Source: Rhodospirillaceae bacterium
Lineage (GTDB): Bacteria; Pseudomonadota; Alphaproteobacteria; CACIAM-22H2
Direction of reading: 5' to 3'
NCBI GenBank assembly: GCA_022843945.1
Contig: JALHMR010000004.1
Span: 180,775-244,774 of the forward strand
DNA length: 64,000 nt
The notes under the pieces are model-generated. The model had not been told where the DNA came from. It saw nothing but the letters and a program-made list of their open reading frames with translations, and made no database searches. Of the stretch, positions 1 to 8,159 are shown in pieces. Within the stretch, counting starts at the first letter, position 1, and each line of letters opens with the position of its first letter. Position numbers and translations under genes: made by a program.

Positions 1-228
1 GTCGAGCTGGCGCAGCTGCTCGGCGATGATGAAGCGGTGGTCGTCATTGCACACCACGACGGGGGCGGCGAAGCCGTTGCCCTTGACCCGGCCCAGCGTG
101 TCCTGGAGCAGGCTCTTTTCGCTGACCAGCGGCAGGAGCTGCTTGGGATAGAGCTCGCGCGACAGGGGCCAGAGCCGGGTGCCCGCACCCCCCGACAGAA
201 TCACCGGCCAGATCGAACCTTTTGCCAT
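1..228 (-). CDS. manC: mannose-1-phosphate guanylyltransferase, N-terminal part (partial at window edge)
   Basis: The first 76 codons are present; the rest lies before base 1. The protein opens with a nucleotidyltransferase signature: SGGAGTRLWPLSR at about residues 11-23, followed by YPKQLLPL, matching the GDP-mannose pyrophosphorylase loop (GxGTRxWPxSR...PKQ). Family members convert mannose-1-phosphate and GTP to GDP-mannose for surface polysaccharide synthesis in the cytoplasm. The ATG at 228 has GGAAG about 7 bases upstream. It is divergent from the ribokinase at 417. Whether a phosphomannose isomerase domain follows (type II enzymes) cannot be seen. Confidence 0.85.
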   Translation of the reverse strand, partial: MAKGSIWPVILSGGAGTRLWPLSRELYPKQLLPLVSEKSLLQDTLGRVKGNGFAAPVVVCNDDHRFIIAEQLRQLD

Positions 229-416
229 CGTCTTCCGTACCTTGCGAACCGCTTCAACGCAACCGGCGGCCCCCGATCATTCCCTCATCTTGAGGCGAAA
301 TGATGGTGCGGGGCTAGGCGGGCGCCCAGGGAGGGTCGGGATATTCCGGCCTACGCCGATCGTTCCGCCGCCTTACCGTTTGGACGCTGGGCGCTCTTTG
401 CCGCTAGGATGACGTC

Positions 417-1307
417 GTGATTCTGGTTTTCGGCTCGATCAACGTGGATCTCGTCTTCGCCCTGCCGTCCCTGCCGCGGCCGGGCGAGACGGTGCTGGGC
501 ACGGGCTATCGCTCGGTTCCTGGCGGCAAGGGCGCCAACCAGGCCGTGGCCGCCGCCCGGGACGGGGCCAAGGTCGCCATGGTCGGGCGGGTCGGCCGCG
601 ACCCGTTCGGCGCGATGATGCGCGAGAGCCTGCGCGAGGCCGGTGTCGATGCCGCGGGCGTGCTCGACAGCGAAGCGCCGACCGGCTGTGCCGCCGTGTG
701 CGTCGACGCCGAGGGCCGCAACCTGATCGCCGTGGCCGGCGGCGCCAACCTGCTGGCCCGGGCCGCCAACGTGCCGGACGCGCTGCTTGGGCCGGAGACC
801 ACCGTTCTGCTGCAGATGGAAGTGCCCGTCGCCGAGGTCCAGGCGATCGCCCGCCGCGCCAAGGCGAAGGGGGCGCGGGTCGTGCTCAATCTCGGGCCGG
901 CGCTGAAGCTGCCGCTGGACACGTTCCGCGACATCGACGTGCTGGTGGCCAACGAGATCGAGGCGACGACGCTGCAGGCCGGAGACGCCTCGGCGCTGGC
1001 GCAGGCCCTGTCGACGACCGTCATCGTCACCCTGGGCGAGAAAGGGGCGGTCGCCGCAACCCCGCAGGAAGGCTGGACGATCGGCGCGCTGCCGGTCAAG
1101 GCGGTGGACACCACGGCGGCCGGCGACAGCTTCTGCGGCGCGCTGGGAGCCGCACTCGATCGGGGTGCCACGCTGCCCGAGGCGCTGCGCCGGGCCAGTG
1201 TCGCGGCCGGCCTCGCCTGCCTGGTGCCCGGCGCCCAGCCGAGCCTGCCGGCGACCCGGGACATCGACAAGCGGCTGAACGACTTAGCGCCGGCGCGCCG
1301 TCTCTGA
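417..1307 (+). CDS. rbsK: ribokinase (PfkB family sugar kinase)
   Basis: A 296-residue cytoplasmic PfkB carbohydrate kinase, the usual ribokinase length. PfkB signature 1 is seen as GGKGANQAVAAAR (about 36-48), an NEIEA motif at about 179-183, and signature 2 as DTTAAGDSFCGAL with the presumed catalytic base Asp237. These features and the N-terminal GSINVDL fit ribokinase (ribose + ATP to ribose-5-phosphate) better than fructokinase or adenosine kinase, but substrate is inferred. Start is GTG at 417 with AGGA upstream. Its 3' end overlaps the opposing ABC permease gene by 24 bases. No ribose transporter adjoins, so a salvage role is as likely as ribose catabolism. Confidence 0.85.
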   Translation: MILVFGSINVDLVFALPSLPRPGETVLGTGYRSVPGGKGANQAVAAARDGAKVAMVGRVGRDPFGAMMRESLREAGVDAAGVLDSEAPTGCAAVCVDAEGRNLIAVAGGANLLARAANVPDALLGPETTVLLQMEVPVAEVQAIARRAKAKGARVVLNLGPALKLPLDTFRDIDVLVANEIEATTLQAGDASALAQALSTTVIVTLGEKGAVAATPQEGWTIGALPVKAVDTTAAGDSFCGALGAALDRGATLPEALRRASVAAGLACLVPGAQPSLPATRDIDKRLNDLAPARRL

Positions 1308-2156
1308 GCGCGCGCGCGGATCGAGATGCGCCTGCAACGCGTCGCCCAGCAGGTTGCAGGCGGCCACCGTCAATAAAATCAACAGGCCGGGCCAGATCGC
1401 CAGCATCGGCGCCGTGCCGATCACCTCCTGGGCGTTGGTCAGCATGTTGCCCCAGCTCGGCACCGGCGGCTGGATGCCCAAGCCTAAGAAACTCAACACC
1501 GATTCGAAGAGGATGACGCCGCCCACGGCGAGCGTGGTGGCGACGATGATCGGCGTCACCGCATTGGGCAGGATATGGACGAACATGATGCGTGGCGCGC
1601 TGGCTCCTAAGGCCATGGCGGCGCGCACGAAATCCTGGCCGAGCAGGCTTAAGGTGGCGCCGCGCACCAGCCGCGCCACGGTCGTCCAGCCGACCAGGGT
1701 GATGATCAGGATGATCCTGTAAAGGCTGGCCGATTCCGACTGCGCCAGGGAGGTGAGACCGAGCTTGGAGAAATCGACAGCGGCCAGCACGATGAGCAGC
1801 GGCAGAAGCGGCAGCGCAATCACCCCATCCGTCAGCCGCATCAGAATCCCGTCGAGCCGGCCGCCGAAATACCCGGCGAGCAGACCCACGAGAGTGCCGA
1901 CGAGCGCAGCCGCGAGAGCCGCGACGAGACCCACAGAGAGCGAGACACGTCCGCCATACAGCAGCCGCAGGAGCACGTCGCGTCCCAGGTCGTCGGTGCC
2001 CAACGGGTGCGACCACGAAGGAGATTCAAAACGCGCCAGCAGATCGACCTCCTCGGGATTGTGACCGAGCCCCCAGGCGATCAGCGGAGCGGCCAGCGAC
2101 AGCACCGCCAGCGTCGCGATCACCGCCGCCGCCGCCCAGGTCAGCCGGCGGTTCAT
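1284..2156 (-). CDS. ABC transporter permease, DppC/OppC type
   Basis: Inner-membrane permease of about 290 residues in the peptide/nickel/opine family. It has the N-terminal OppC-type segment, several hydrophobic helices and a clear EAA loop, LGASAPRIMFVHILPNA, that contacts the ATPase. I place the start at 2156 rather than 2180 because the ATG then overlaps the stop of the upstream permease gene as ATGA, the usual translational coupling. It pairs with the DppB-type permease just upstream and presumably with the binding protein at 4235-5893. No ATPase gene is visible nearby, so the transporter must borrow one or have it elsewhere. Substrate unknown. Confidence 0.9.
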   Translation of the reverse strand: MNRRLTWAAAAVIATLAVLSLAAPLIAWGLGHNPEEVDLLARFESPSWSHPLGTDDLGRDVLLRLLYGGRVSLSVGLVAALAAALVGTLVGLLAGYFGGRLDGILMRLTDGVIALPLLPLLIVLAAVDFSKLGLTSLAQSESASLYRIILIITLVGWTTVARLVRGATLSLLGQDFVRAAMALGASAPRIMFVHILPNAVTPIIVATTLAVGGVILFESVLSFLGLGIQPPVPSWGNMLTNAQEVIGTAPMLAIWPGLLILLTVAACNLLGDALQAHLDPRARSETARRR

Positions 2157-3133
2157 CGCGGCCGCTCCAGGCCGCCCCATTCCGCACCGCCAAAGCCGAT
2201 GCGCGGGTCGAGCCAGGCGTAGGCGAGATCCGCCGCCAGATTGCCGATCAGGGTAAGCAGGGTGGCGAAGAGCAGCCCGACCAGCGCCAGGTTGTAGTCG
2301 TTGCCCATCACCGCGTCGAAGATCAGCTTGCCCATGCCGGGATAGGCGAACATCGTCTCGGTGACCAGCGCCCCCGAGAACAGCCCGCCGAAGCCCAGCG
2401 CCACGATGGTGGTCACCGGGATCATGGCGTTGGGCAGCGCGTGGCGCACCAGCACGCGCGGCAGGCTTGCGCCCTTGGCGTGGGCGGTGCGCACCCAGTC
2501 CTGGCGCATGGCCTCGAGCATCGCCGCGCGGGTGTAGCGCGCATAGATGCCGGCCTCGACCACGGCCAGCGTCGCCACCGGCAGAATGAGATGCCGCAAG
2601 CCCTCCCAGAAGCCGCCGCTGGTGGCGATGCCGCCCGCCGGCAGCCAGCCCAGGGTCACGGCGAAGACCAGGATGAAGATCAGCGCCAGCCAGAAGGTCG
2701 GCGTCGACACCGCCAGGAAGGCATAGAGATTGACCAGGCCGTCGACCAGGCCGCCGGGCCGCGCGGCGCCGATCACGCCCAGCGGAATGCCGATGGCCAG
2801 GGCCAGGAGAAAGGCGGCGGTCATCAGCGCCGCGGTGTTGGCCAGGCGCGGGCCGATGACCTCGAGCACCGGCCGGGAGAAGCCGCGGCTGTAGCCGAAA
2901 TCGCCGGCGAGCGCGTCACCCGCCCAGGCGGCGTAGCGCGCCAGCAGCGGCCGGTCGAGGCCGTAGACTTCGCGCAGGCGCTGGGCGTCCTCGGCGGTGA
3001 GGCGTGGGTTGGAGTTGATCATCAGGTCGATGGGATCGCCCGGCATCAGCCCGATCAGCCCGTAGACCACGAAGGACATCGCGGCGAGCACGACGAGGCT
3101 CTGCAGCGCGCGATGGACGAGGAAGCGGATCAT
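2153..3133 (-). CDS. ABC transporter permease, DppB/OppB type
   Basis: A 326-residue inner-membrane permease. The N-terminus (IRFLVHRALQSLVVL) is the standard first helix of DppB/GsiC proteins, followed by the PGDPID motif and a large periplasmic loop containing YGLDRPLLARYAAW, all typical of the family. The EAA loop is AHAKGASLPRVLVRHALPNA. The start at 3133 fits the family N-terminus; an upstream in-frame ATG at 3178 would add a poorly conserved stretch. It is the first gene of the permease pair, translationally coupled to the DppC-type gene. The 459 bases before it hold no recognised gene. Confidence 0.9.
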   Translation of the reverse strand: MIRFLVHRALQSLVVLAAMSFVVYGLIGLMPGDPIDLMINSNPRLTAEDAQRLREVYGLDRPLLARYAAWAGDALAGDFGYSRGFSRPVLEVIGPRLANTAALMTAAFLLALAIGIPLGVIGAARPGGLVDGLVNLYAFLAVSTPTFWLALIFILVFAVTLGWLPAGGIATSGGFWEGLRHLILPVATLAVVEAGIYARYTRAAMLEAMRQDWVRTAHAKGASLPRVLVRHALPNAMIPVTTIVALGFGGLFSGALVTETMFAYPGMGKLIFDAVMGNDYNLALVGLLFATLLTLIGNLAADLAYAWLDPRIGFGGAEWGGLERPR

Positions 3134-3592
3134 CGCGTCAACATAGCCTTCGCGGCGTTGATCCGCCAATTGCGGCAATCAAGACGCGCATCCGTCGGCG
3201 GTACGCGTTTATGGTACAGATGCGATACATTTGGGATAGGTTGAGATACGGGTGGTTCGCAAATTGCCGTATGCGTTCAACGGTCTGCAAGCCCCCTTCG
3301 GAGATGCCGAATGAAAGACACAAAGCCACTGTCTCGCCGTAATGCCACGAAAACCGGGCCTAAGTAGCATGCCGGCGGCTGGCGTACCGGGCAAAAAGCA
3401 GCGTCCCGGCGGGCCGCCGACCCGCCGGAGACGAGGAACAGGAGTTCACCATGTCAAAGAGCCAACCCAGACATATGGAAGACAATTTGGCTATTACAAG
3501 CCCCTGAGCAGCAGCGGGAAGACGGTGCTGAGCGTCACCGGCAGTTCGGCTCGTGCTAGTCTGCCCGCCGCGACTCGTTGCCGGGGGCGCGA
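3134..3592. other. 459-base gap between permease gene and 3593 ORF
   Basis: No protein family is recognised here. The segment is less G/C-rich near 3205-3330 than the flanking genes and probably holds the leftward promoter of the permease pair, though I cannot point to convincing -35/-10 boxes. Two 18-codon frames with reasonable ribosome-binding sites lie on the plus strand (3311-3367 and 3451-3507); see findings. The rest shows nothing identifiable. Confidence 0.5.
3451..3507 (+). CDS. possible 18-residue peptide (very uncertain)
   Basis: An 18-codon frame encoding MSKSQPRHMEDNLAITSP. It is mentioned only because AGGAG lies exactly 6 bases before the ATG, a better ribosome-binding site than most genuine genes here have. 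No homology is recognised, it has no signal or membrane segment, and it sits upstream of the 3593 ORF on the same strand, so it could be a leader peptide or chance. Confidence 0.15.
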   Translation: MSKSQPRHMEDNLAITSP

Positions 3593-4225
3593 ATGTTTAA
3601 TCCGAGTCTGATGATCGCGCTGGGGACGGTCTTCGGTGCCGTGTTTGTGCTCGTTAGCGCACCATGGCTCGGCGTCCTTTCCAAAGACGGCGCATGGGTC
3701 GGCCTCGGCGGGTGGGCGCAGGCTATCGGCTCTGTGATCGCCGTTCTCGCTGCTGCCTATGTGCCATGGCGCATCGCTAAAGAGCGTGCCGCCGCCGCCG
3801 AACAAGAACGACGTTTCAAAGCGCGCAGCCTTGCAATCGCGCTTTATCCAGAATTGACGGAGCTTAAGGAAAAGCTACGCGCGGCTACCACGGCCCTCGA
3901 TCTTATCGGAAGCGACTTACCGCTCAGCGTTTTTGATCCTCGCACTAAGCTAGCTGTTGAAATACCGCCGGTGATTACCGGGTGCATTTTTGAGTTCTAC
4001 CTCTTACGTGAAGTAGGGGACGAAATTCAGCAGGTGCTGGCATTCGTCCGGCAGTTCAATCGAATGGTTGCACAATGGGACAACACGAAAGTTCCCAAGA
4101 AGGCGAGCGTGCAGGAGGCGCGGCAGTTTATGTACGAAACTCTGGAGCCTCATCTGAGACAAGCCCGGGAGCGCTGCAACGGCGCGATCAAGGGACTTGC
4201 CCCCATTCACGACCAACCCGCCTAG
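3593..4225 (+). CDS. hypothetical membrane-anchored protein, lower G+C
   Basis: A 210-residue protein of unknown function. Two hydrophobic segments are visible near the N-terminus (about 4-24, and about 38-56 around GGWAQAIGSVIAVLAAAYV), followed by a charged, coiled-coil-like stretch rich in Ala, Glu and Arg and a soluble C-terminal half. The layout resembles small two-helix anchors with a cytoplasmic domain. The ATG at 3593 follows GGGGGCGCGA; a TTG at 3578 is less likely. Base composition is visibly richer in A/T than its neighbours, and it lies on the opposite strand between the permease genes and the binding-protein gene of one ABC system, which suggests a later insertion. Confidence 0.6.
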   Translation: MFNPSLMIALGTVFGAVFVLVSAPWLGVLSKDGAWVGLGGWAQAIGSVIAVLAAAYVPWRIAKERAAAAEQERRFKARSLAIALYPELTELKEKLRAATTALDLIGSDLPLSVFDPRTKLAVEIPPVITGCIFEFYLLREVGDEIQQVLAFVRQFNRMVAQWDNTKVPKKASVQEARQFMYETLEPHLRQARERCNGAIKGLAPIHDQPA

Positions 4226-4234
4226 CCTAATCAG

Positions 4235-5893
4235 CTACCGCGCCCGCCAGTTCTCGATCCACTGGGTGGTCGTGATCTGGTGTCCCGTGGGCTCGATGCC
4301 GGTCAGCCACTTGGGCGTCACGAAGGGATCGGAGCGGAAGAAGAGCGGCAGGACCGCGATCTCCTGCATGTAGATCTCCTGCACCCGCCGCCACAGGCCA
4401 CGGCGTGCCTCGCGGTCGAGCTCGACCTCGATCCGCTCGATCAGCGAATCCATCTCCGCGTTGCGCAGGGCCGGATTGTTCTGGCCCGAGTAGTTGTTCT
4501 CGGCCGTCGGGATCGAAGCGGAATGCAGGGTCGAGCGCGGCACGCTCTCGGGGCTGCTCAGCCAGGCGTACATGACCATCGCGCTCCAGGTCCGCCGCCG
4601 CACGGTCTCGCCGAAGAGCACGCGCGGCGGCTCATTGCGCAGCCGCACGTCTATGCCGACCCGCCGCCACTGGCTCTGCAGCACCTGCTGCACGGCCTCG
4701 CGCGTACGGTTGCCGGCCGTGGTCATCAGCTCGAAGATCAGGCGCTCGCCCTTGTCGTTGTGGCGGAAGCCGTTCTGCATCTTCGACCAGCCGGCCTCGT
4801 CGAGCAGACGGGCCGCGCGCGCCGCGTCGAACGGATATCCAGGCAGGTCGGTCGCGGCGATCCAGTCGAGCGGGTTGACGAAGGAGTGGGCCACCGGCTG
4901 CTTGCCCTCGAAGAGCTGGCGGGCAATGGCGGCGCGGTCGATGCTGACCAGCAGCGCCTCGCGCACCCGCCGGTCCTTGAGGATCGGGTTGTCGAGGTTG
5001 AGGTCGATATGCTCGTAGATCAGCCCGGGCTTGTAGCGGATGTCGAAACGCGCCGCATGGCGCTTCTCGAAGGCCAGCCCCTGGTCCAAGGACAGGCCCA
5101 GCTCGCCAGCGATGTAGTCGATCGAGCCCGAGAGCAGGTTGGCCTCGAGCGCCGCGGTGTTCTCGATGGCGCGCACCGTGATCTTGTTGAAATAAGGCCT
5201 GGTGCCGTACCAGGTCGGGTTGGGCTCCAGCACCACGTGCGAGCCGAGCGCCACGCTCGTGATGCGGTAGGGCCCGTGATAGAGGCCGGGATTGGTGGTG
5301 TCGGAATCGTAGGCGGTGCGCCGCCGATAATTCTCAGGATCGGAAAAATGTGGCCGCTCCAGGTGGGCGGGCAGCGGCTCCAGCGCGAAGTACGAGTTGT
5401 AGTCGAAGCGCACCTTGTCGACATGGACGGTGAAGCTCTTGCGGTCGTGAGCTTCGATGCGCTGGATGCGGCGGAACGGCTCGCCCTCGGGGACGCCGCT
5501 CCTGGGATGGCGACCGACTTCCCAGCCGAAGACGATGTCGTCGACACTCACCGGCGTGCCGTCGCCCCATGTCGCCTCGGGCTGGATTGTGTAGCGGATG
5601 GTCATGCCCTTGCCGCCTTCCGGCAGGTCCACGACCTTGGCCAGGCCGTTCTCGATGGTCGGCAACTCGGTGCACAGCAGGCAGACGAGCTTCCAGTCCT
5701 TGTCGTAGACGATCATCGGCTTACGCGTCATCGCCAGGATGTAGCTCTTGGCGGCCATCGACTCGATGTAGGGATTGAAATTCGCCGGGAACTGGGTGAT
5801 GCCGATGACCAGCTCGTCCTTGGCGCCCGGTGTCTGCGCGGCGGACGGCCCGTTCAGTGCGGCAAGGACGGCGAGAGCGGCAAGAAGGCGCAT
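4235..5893 (-). CDS. ABC transporter substrate-binding protein, family 5 (peptide/nickel/opine type)
   Basis: A 552-residue periplasmic solute-binding protein of the SBP_bac_5 class. A Sec signal peptide is clear (hydrophobic residues 2-18, cleavage after SAAQ). Family landmarks include the YTIQPEATWGDGTPVSVDDIVF segment (split: TIQPEATWGDGTP, then VDDIVF) and a lobe rich in aromatic residues. It should bind an oligopeptide or similar large ligand and deliver it to the permeases at 1284-3133. It overlaps the upstream cupin gene by one base (TGATG), so the two are translationally coupled. Its ligand cannot be read from sequence; the neighbouring cupin and isomerase suggest a sugar-acid-like or modified compound. 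Confidence 0.9.
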   Translation of the reverse strand: MRLLAALAVLAALNGPSAAQTPGAKDELVIGITQFPANFNPYIESMAAKSYILAMTRKPMIVYDKDWKLVCLLCTELPTIENGLAKVVDLPEGGKGMTIRYTIQPEATWGDGTPVSVDDIVFGWEVGRHPRSGVPEGEPFRRIQRIEAHDRKSFTVHVDKVRFDYNSYFALEPLPAHLERPHFSDPENYRRRTAYDSDTTNPGLYHGPYRITSVALGSHVVLEPNPTWYGTRPYFNKITVRAIENTAALEANLLSGSIDYIAGELGLSLDQGLAFEKRHAARFDIRYKPGLIYEHIDLNLDNPILKDRRVREALLVSIDRAAIARQLFEGKQPVAHSFVNPLDWIAATDLPGYPFDAARAARLLDEAGWSKMQNGFRHNDKGERLIFELMTTAGNRTREAVQQVLQSQWRRVGIDVRLRNEPPRVLFGETVRRRTWSAMVMYAWLSSPESVPRSTLHSASIPTAENNYSGQNNPALRNAEMDSLIERIEVELDREARRGLWRRVQEIYMQEIAVLPLFFRSDPFVTPKWLTGIEPTGHQITTTQWIENWRAR

Positions 5894-6369
5894 CAGTAGG
5901 GCGTGCCGTCGCGGCGCGTGGCGACGTATTTGCCGTCGATCTGGCTGGCCCGCATGTCGACGTCGGGATACTCGGCCCCGTCACCCGGCGTGCGGTCGCC
6001 GACCTCCAGGTACTTCGCGGTCTTGCCGCTCTTGTTGATCAGGTGATGGCCGTCGGGTTTGCCGGCGGGAAAGCCGGCGCACATGCCGGGCCTGAGCAGG
6101 GTCTCGCCGGCATCGGTGACCAGGGTGATCTCGCCCTCGACCACGTAGACGAACTCGTCCTGCCTGTGGTGCCAGTGGCGCTGCGAGGACCAGCAGCCGG
6201 GCGGCAACTCGGTGAGATTCACCCCGAAATTGGTGAGGCCCGCGGCGTTGCCGAGTGCGTATTTGACGCGGTTGGCGCAGGGGCCGGCGAATTCGGGCGG
6301 ATAAGCGGAACCGATCCGTTTGGGCGCGGTTTGCGGATCGATGACGGGTGACGAGGGCTTGGCGGTCAT
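5893..6369 (-). CDS. cupin-domain protein
   Basis: A 158-residue single-domain cupin. The first metal-binding motif is visible as HWHHRQDEFVYVVEGE at about 66-81 with three His and the Glu; the second motif includes FPAGKPDGHHLINKSG. Such proteins are cytosolic dioxygenases, isomerases or epimerases, or non-catalytic sugar-binding proteins. It shares TGATG with the downstream binding-protein gene and lies 68 bases downstream of the isomerase-like gene, so it is likely part of one leftward operon. The exact reaction is not predictable. Confidence 0.75.
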   Translation of the reverse strand: MTAKPSSPVIDPQTAPKRIGSAYPPEFAGPCANRVKYALGNAAGLTNFGVNLTELPPGCWSSQRHWHHRQDEFVYVVEGEITLVTDAGETLLRPGMCAGFPAGKPDGHHLINKSGKTAKYLEVGDRTPGDGAEYPDVDMRASQIDGKYVATRRDGTPY

Positions 6370-6437
6370 GTCAGCTCCCTGCTCCTTCGCCGAGCGTAGC
6401 GAGCCAGGGAAGGGGTCACAAGCCGCCTTTGGGGTGA

Positions 6438-7217
6438 TCAGCGCCGATAGGGCGCGAACCAGTCCAAGGTCTCAGCCGTCGGTTTGCTCGGCGTGTATTC
6501 GGCGCCCGTCCAGCCGGTATAGGCGCTGCGCTCGATGCAGGCGAAGATCGAGGCGTGGTTGATCTCGCCGGTCCCCGGCTCGTGGCGGCCGGGTGTGTCG
6601 GCGAACTGCACATGGGCGATGCGCGGCAGCAGGCGCTCGAAGCTGGGGATCAGCTCTCCCTGCATGCGCTGCATGTGATAGAAATCGAACTGCAGCGCGA
6701 CGTTCTTTTCCCCGCATTCGTCGATCAGCGCCAGCGCTTCGGCCGGGCGCGAGAGGAAGAAGCCGGGGATGTCCCAGGTGTTGATCGGCTCGAGGCACAC
6801 GGTGAGGCCGATATCGGCCATGAGACGCGCGGCGCGGCGGATATTCTCCAGGAAAGTGTCGCGCGCGGCCTTGAGGTCCGCCCCCGGCGCGTGGCGCCCC
6901 GCCACCAGATGCATGCGCTTCGCCCCCAGGGCCGCCGCATAGCGCTTGGCCGTCTCCAGCCCGGCCTTCATCTCCTCCACCCGGTCGGGCAGCGAAGCGA
7001 TGCCGCGATCGCCCTTGGCGCCGTCGCCGGCCGGCGAGTTGATCAGCACTGTTTCGACGCCGGCCTTCATTTGCGCGGCGACCACATCCTCAACGGGAAA
7101 CGCGTAGGCGTACTGGATCTCCACGGCCTTGAAGCCGTGGCCCGCCGCCGCGCCGAAGCGCTGCAGGAACGGGATCTCCTGGTACATCGTCGAGATATTG
7201 GCGGAGAAGCGGAGCAT
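6438..7217 (-). CDS. hydroxypyruvate isomerase-like TIM-barrel protein
   Basis: A 259-residue sugar phosphate isomerase/epimerase-fold protein. The N-terminus (MLRFSANISTMYQEIPF) and the segments MHLVAGRHAPGAD, CLEPINTWDIPGFFL and LQFDFYHMQRMQGEL match the Hyi/OtnI family, with Glu in the LEPIN motif and Asp/His in FDFYHMQ as expected metal ligands, plus a later Glu-rich EYTPS strand. The family interconverts hydroxypyruvate and tartronate semialdehyde or isomerises 2-oxo-tetronates. It is leftward, upstream of the cupin and ABC binding-protein genes, which supports a catabolic role in C3/C4 acid use. The substrate is not certain. Confidence 0.85.
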   Translation of the reverse strand: MLRFSANISTMYQEIPFLQRFGAAAGHGFKAVEIQYAYAFPVEDVVAAQMKAGVETVLINSPAGDGAKGDRGIASLPDRVEEMKAGLETAKRYAAALGAKRMHLVAGRHAPGADLKAARDTFLENIRRAARLMADIGLTVCLEPINTWDIPGFFLSRPAEALALIDECGEKNVALQFDFYHMQRMQGELIPSFERLLPRIAHVQFADTPGRHEPGTGEINHASIFACIERSAYTGWTGAEYTPSKPTAETLDWFAPYRR

Positions 7218-7250
7218 GGCGACGGCCTACCAGCGGCCGTTCTTGAACTC

Positions 7251-7362
7251 ACCCCCACGCCATCCCTCCCCCCTCGAGGGGGAGGGAGCAGAGCAGGAGA
7301 GAGGTCGCCACATCCCCCAACTACTCCCTCCCCCCTTGTGGGGCAGGGCTAGGGTGGGGGGT
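7251..7362. repeat. G/C-run intergenic repeat, copy 1 (short form)
   Basis: Between pyrE and the isomerase gene. It opens with CCCCCACGCCATCCCTCCC and closes with AGGGCTAGGGTGGGGGGT, i.e. C-run and G-run ends that are mutually complementary, with inner stems around CCTCGAGGGGG and CCCCTTGTGGGG. Its ends match two longer copies at 18704-18855 and 24734-24879. It can fold into a strong hairpin in either orientation. Confidence 0.75.
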
Positions 7363-7379
7363 CTCTTCGGCATGTATCG

Positions 7380-8060
7380 CTAGCCGGTCTTCGCCGCGCC
7401 GGCGCCGCCGTGGGCGGCCGACCACTCGGCCGGGCGCTCGAGGAACTTGCGCACCTCGCTGAGGTCGGTGTCGCCGAAGCTCTTTTCCTTTTCCGCGACC
7501 TCGAGCACGTCCCACCAGGTGGCCAGCGCGTGCAGCTTGATGCCTTCGCTGGCCAGGCTGCCCGTGCTCTCCGGGAAGATGCCGTAATGGAAGACCACGA
7601 AGGTGTGGCCGACCTCGCAGCCGGCGTCACGCAGACCCTTGACGAAATGCAGCTTGCTCTTGCCGTCGGTGGCCAGGTCCTCGACCAGCAGCACGCGGCT
7701 GCCCGGCTTGACGTCGCCTTCGATCAGGGCGTTGCGGCCGAAGCCCTTGGGCTTCTTGCGCACGTAGAGCATCGGCAGGTCCAGCCGGTCGGCGATCCAG
7801 GCCGAAAAGGGGATGCCGGCCGTCTCGCCGCCGGCCACCGCATCGATCGATTCGAAGCCGACCTCGCGCTCGATGGTGAGCTGCGCCATCTCCATCAGCT
7901 TGGTACGGGCGCGCGGGAAGCTGATCAGCTTGCGGCAGTCGATATAGGTCGGGCTCGCCCAGCCCGAGGTGAAGATGTAGGGCTTGGCCGGGTTGAAATG
8001 GACGGCCTTGACCTCGATCAGGATGCGGGCGGCGGTGCGCGCGATCTCTTTCGGCGTCAT
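7380..8060 (-). CDS. pyrE: orotate phosphoribosyltransferase
   Basis: A 226-residue cytoplasmic type I PRTase that joins orotate to PRPP to give OMP in pyrimidine synthesis. The N-terminal substrate region ([17 protein letters not shown]) and the PRPP loop [14 protein letters not shown], with the acidic pair Glu-Asp, are clear. The variant Ser-Lys end of the loop is seen in the long proteobacterial form of the enzyme. It is upstream of the isomerase gene on the same strand, separated by a 162-base spacer carrying a repeat, so it is probably transcribed separately. Confidence in function is high. Confidence 0.93.
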   Translation of the reverse strand: MTPKEIARTAARILIEVKAVHFNPAKPYIFTSGWASPTYIDCRKLISFPRARTKLMEMAQLTIEREVGFESIDAVAGGETAGIPFSAWIADRLDLPMLYVRKKPKGFGRNALIEGDVKPGSRVLLVEDLATDGKSKLHFVKGLRDAGCEVGHTFVVFHYGIFPESTGSLASEGIKLHALATWWDVLEVAEKEKSFGDTDLSEVRKFLERPAEWSAAHGGAGAAKTG

Positions 8061-8159
8061 CAGTAACGGACTCCGGGCTGGTGCTGATCCTGTTTAGGGC
8101 GGGCCGCCGGTTCGGGCAACCGGATTCCGCCCCGCAGACGGAACCGGGGGAAAACCGGG

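Noticed and set aside
3155..3185. Possible operator with TTGAT/ATCAA arms before the permease pair
   Set aside because: Only five-base arms match and the inner part does not, which is expected by chance.
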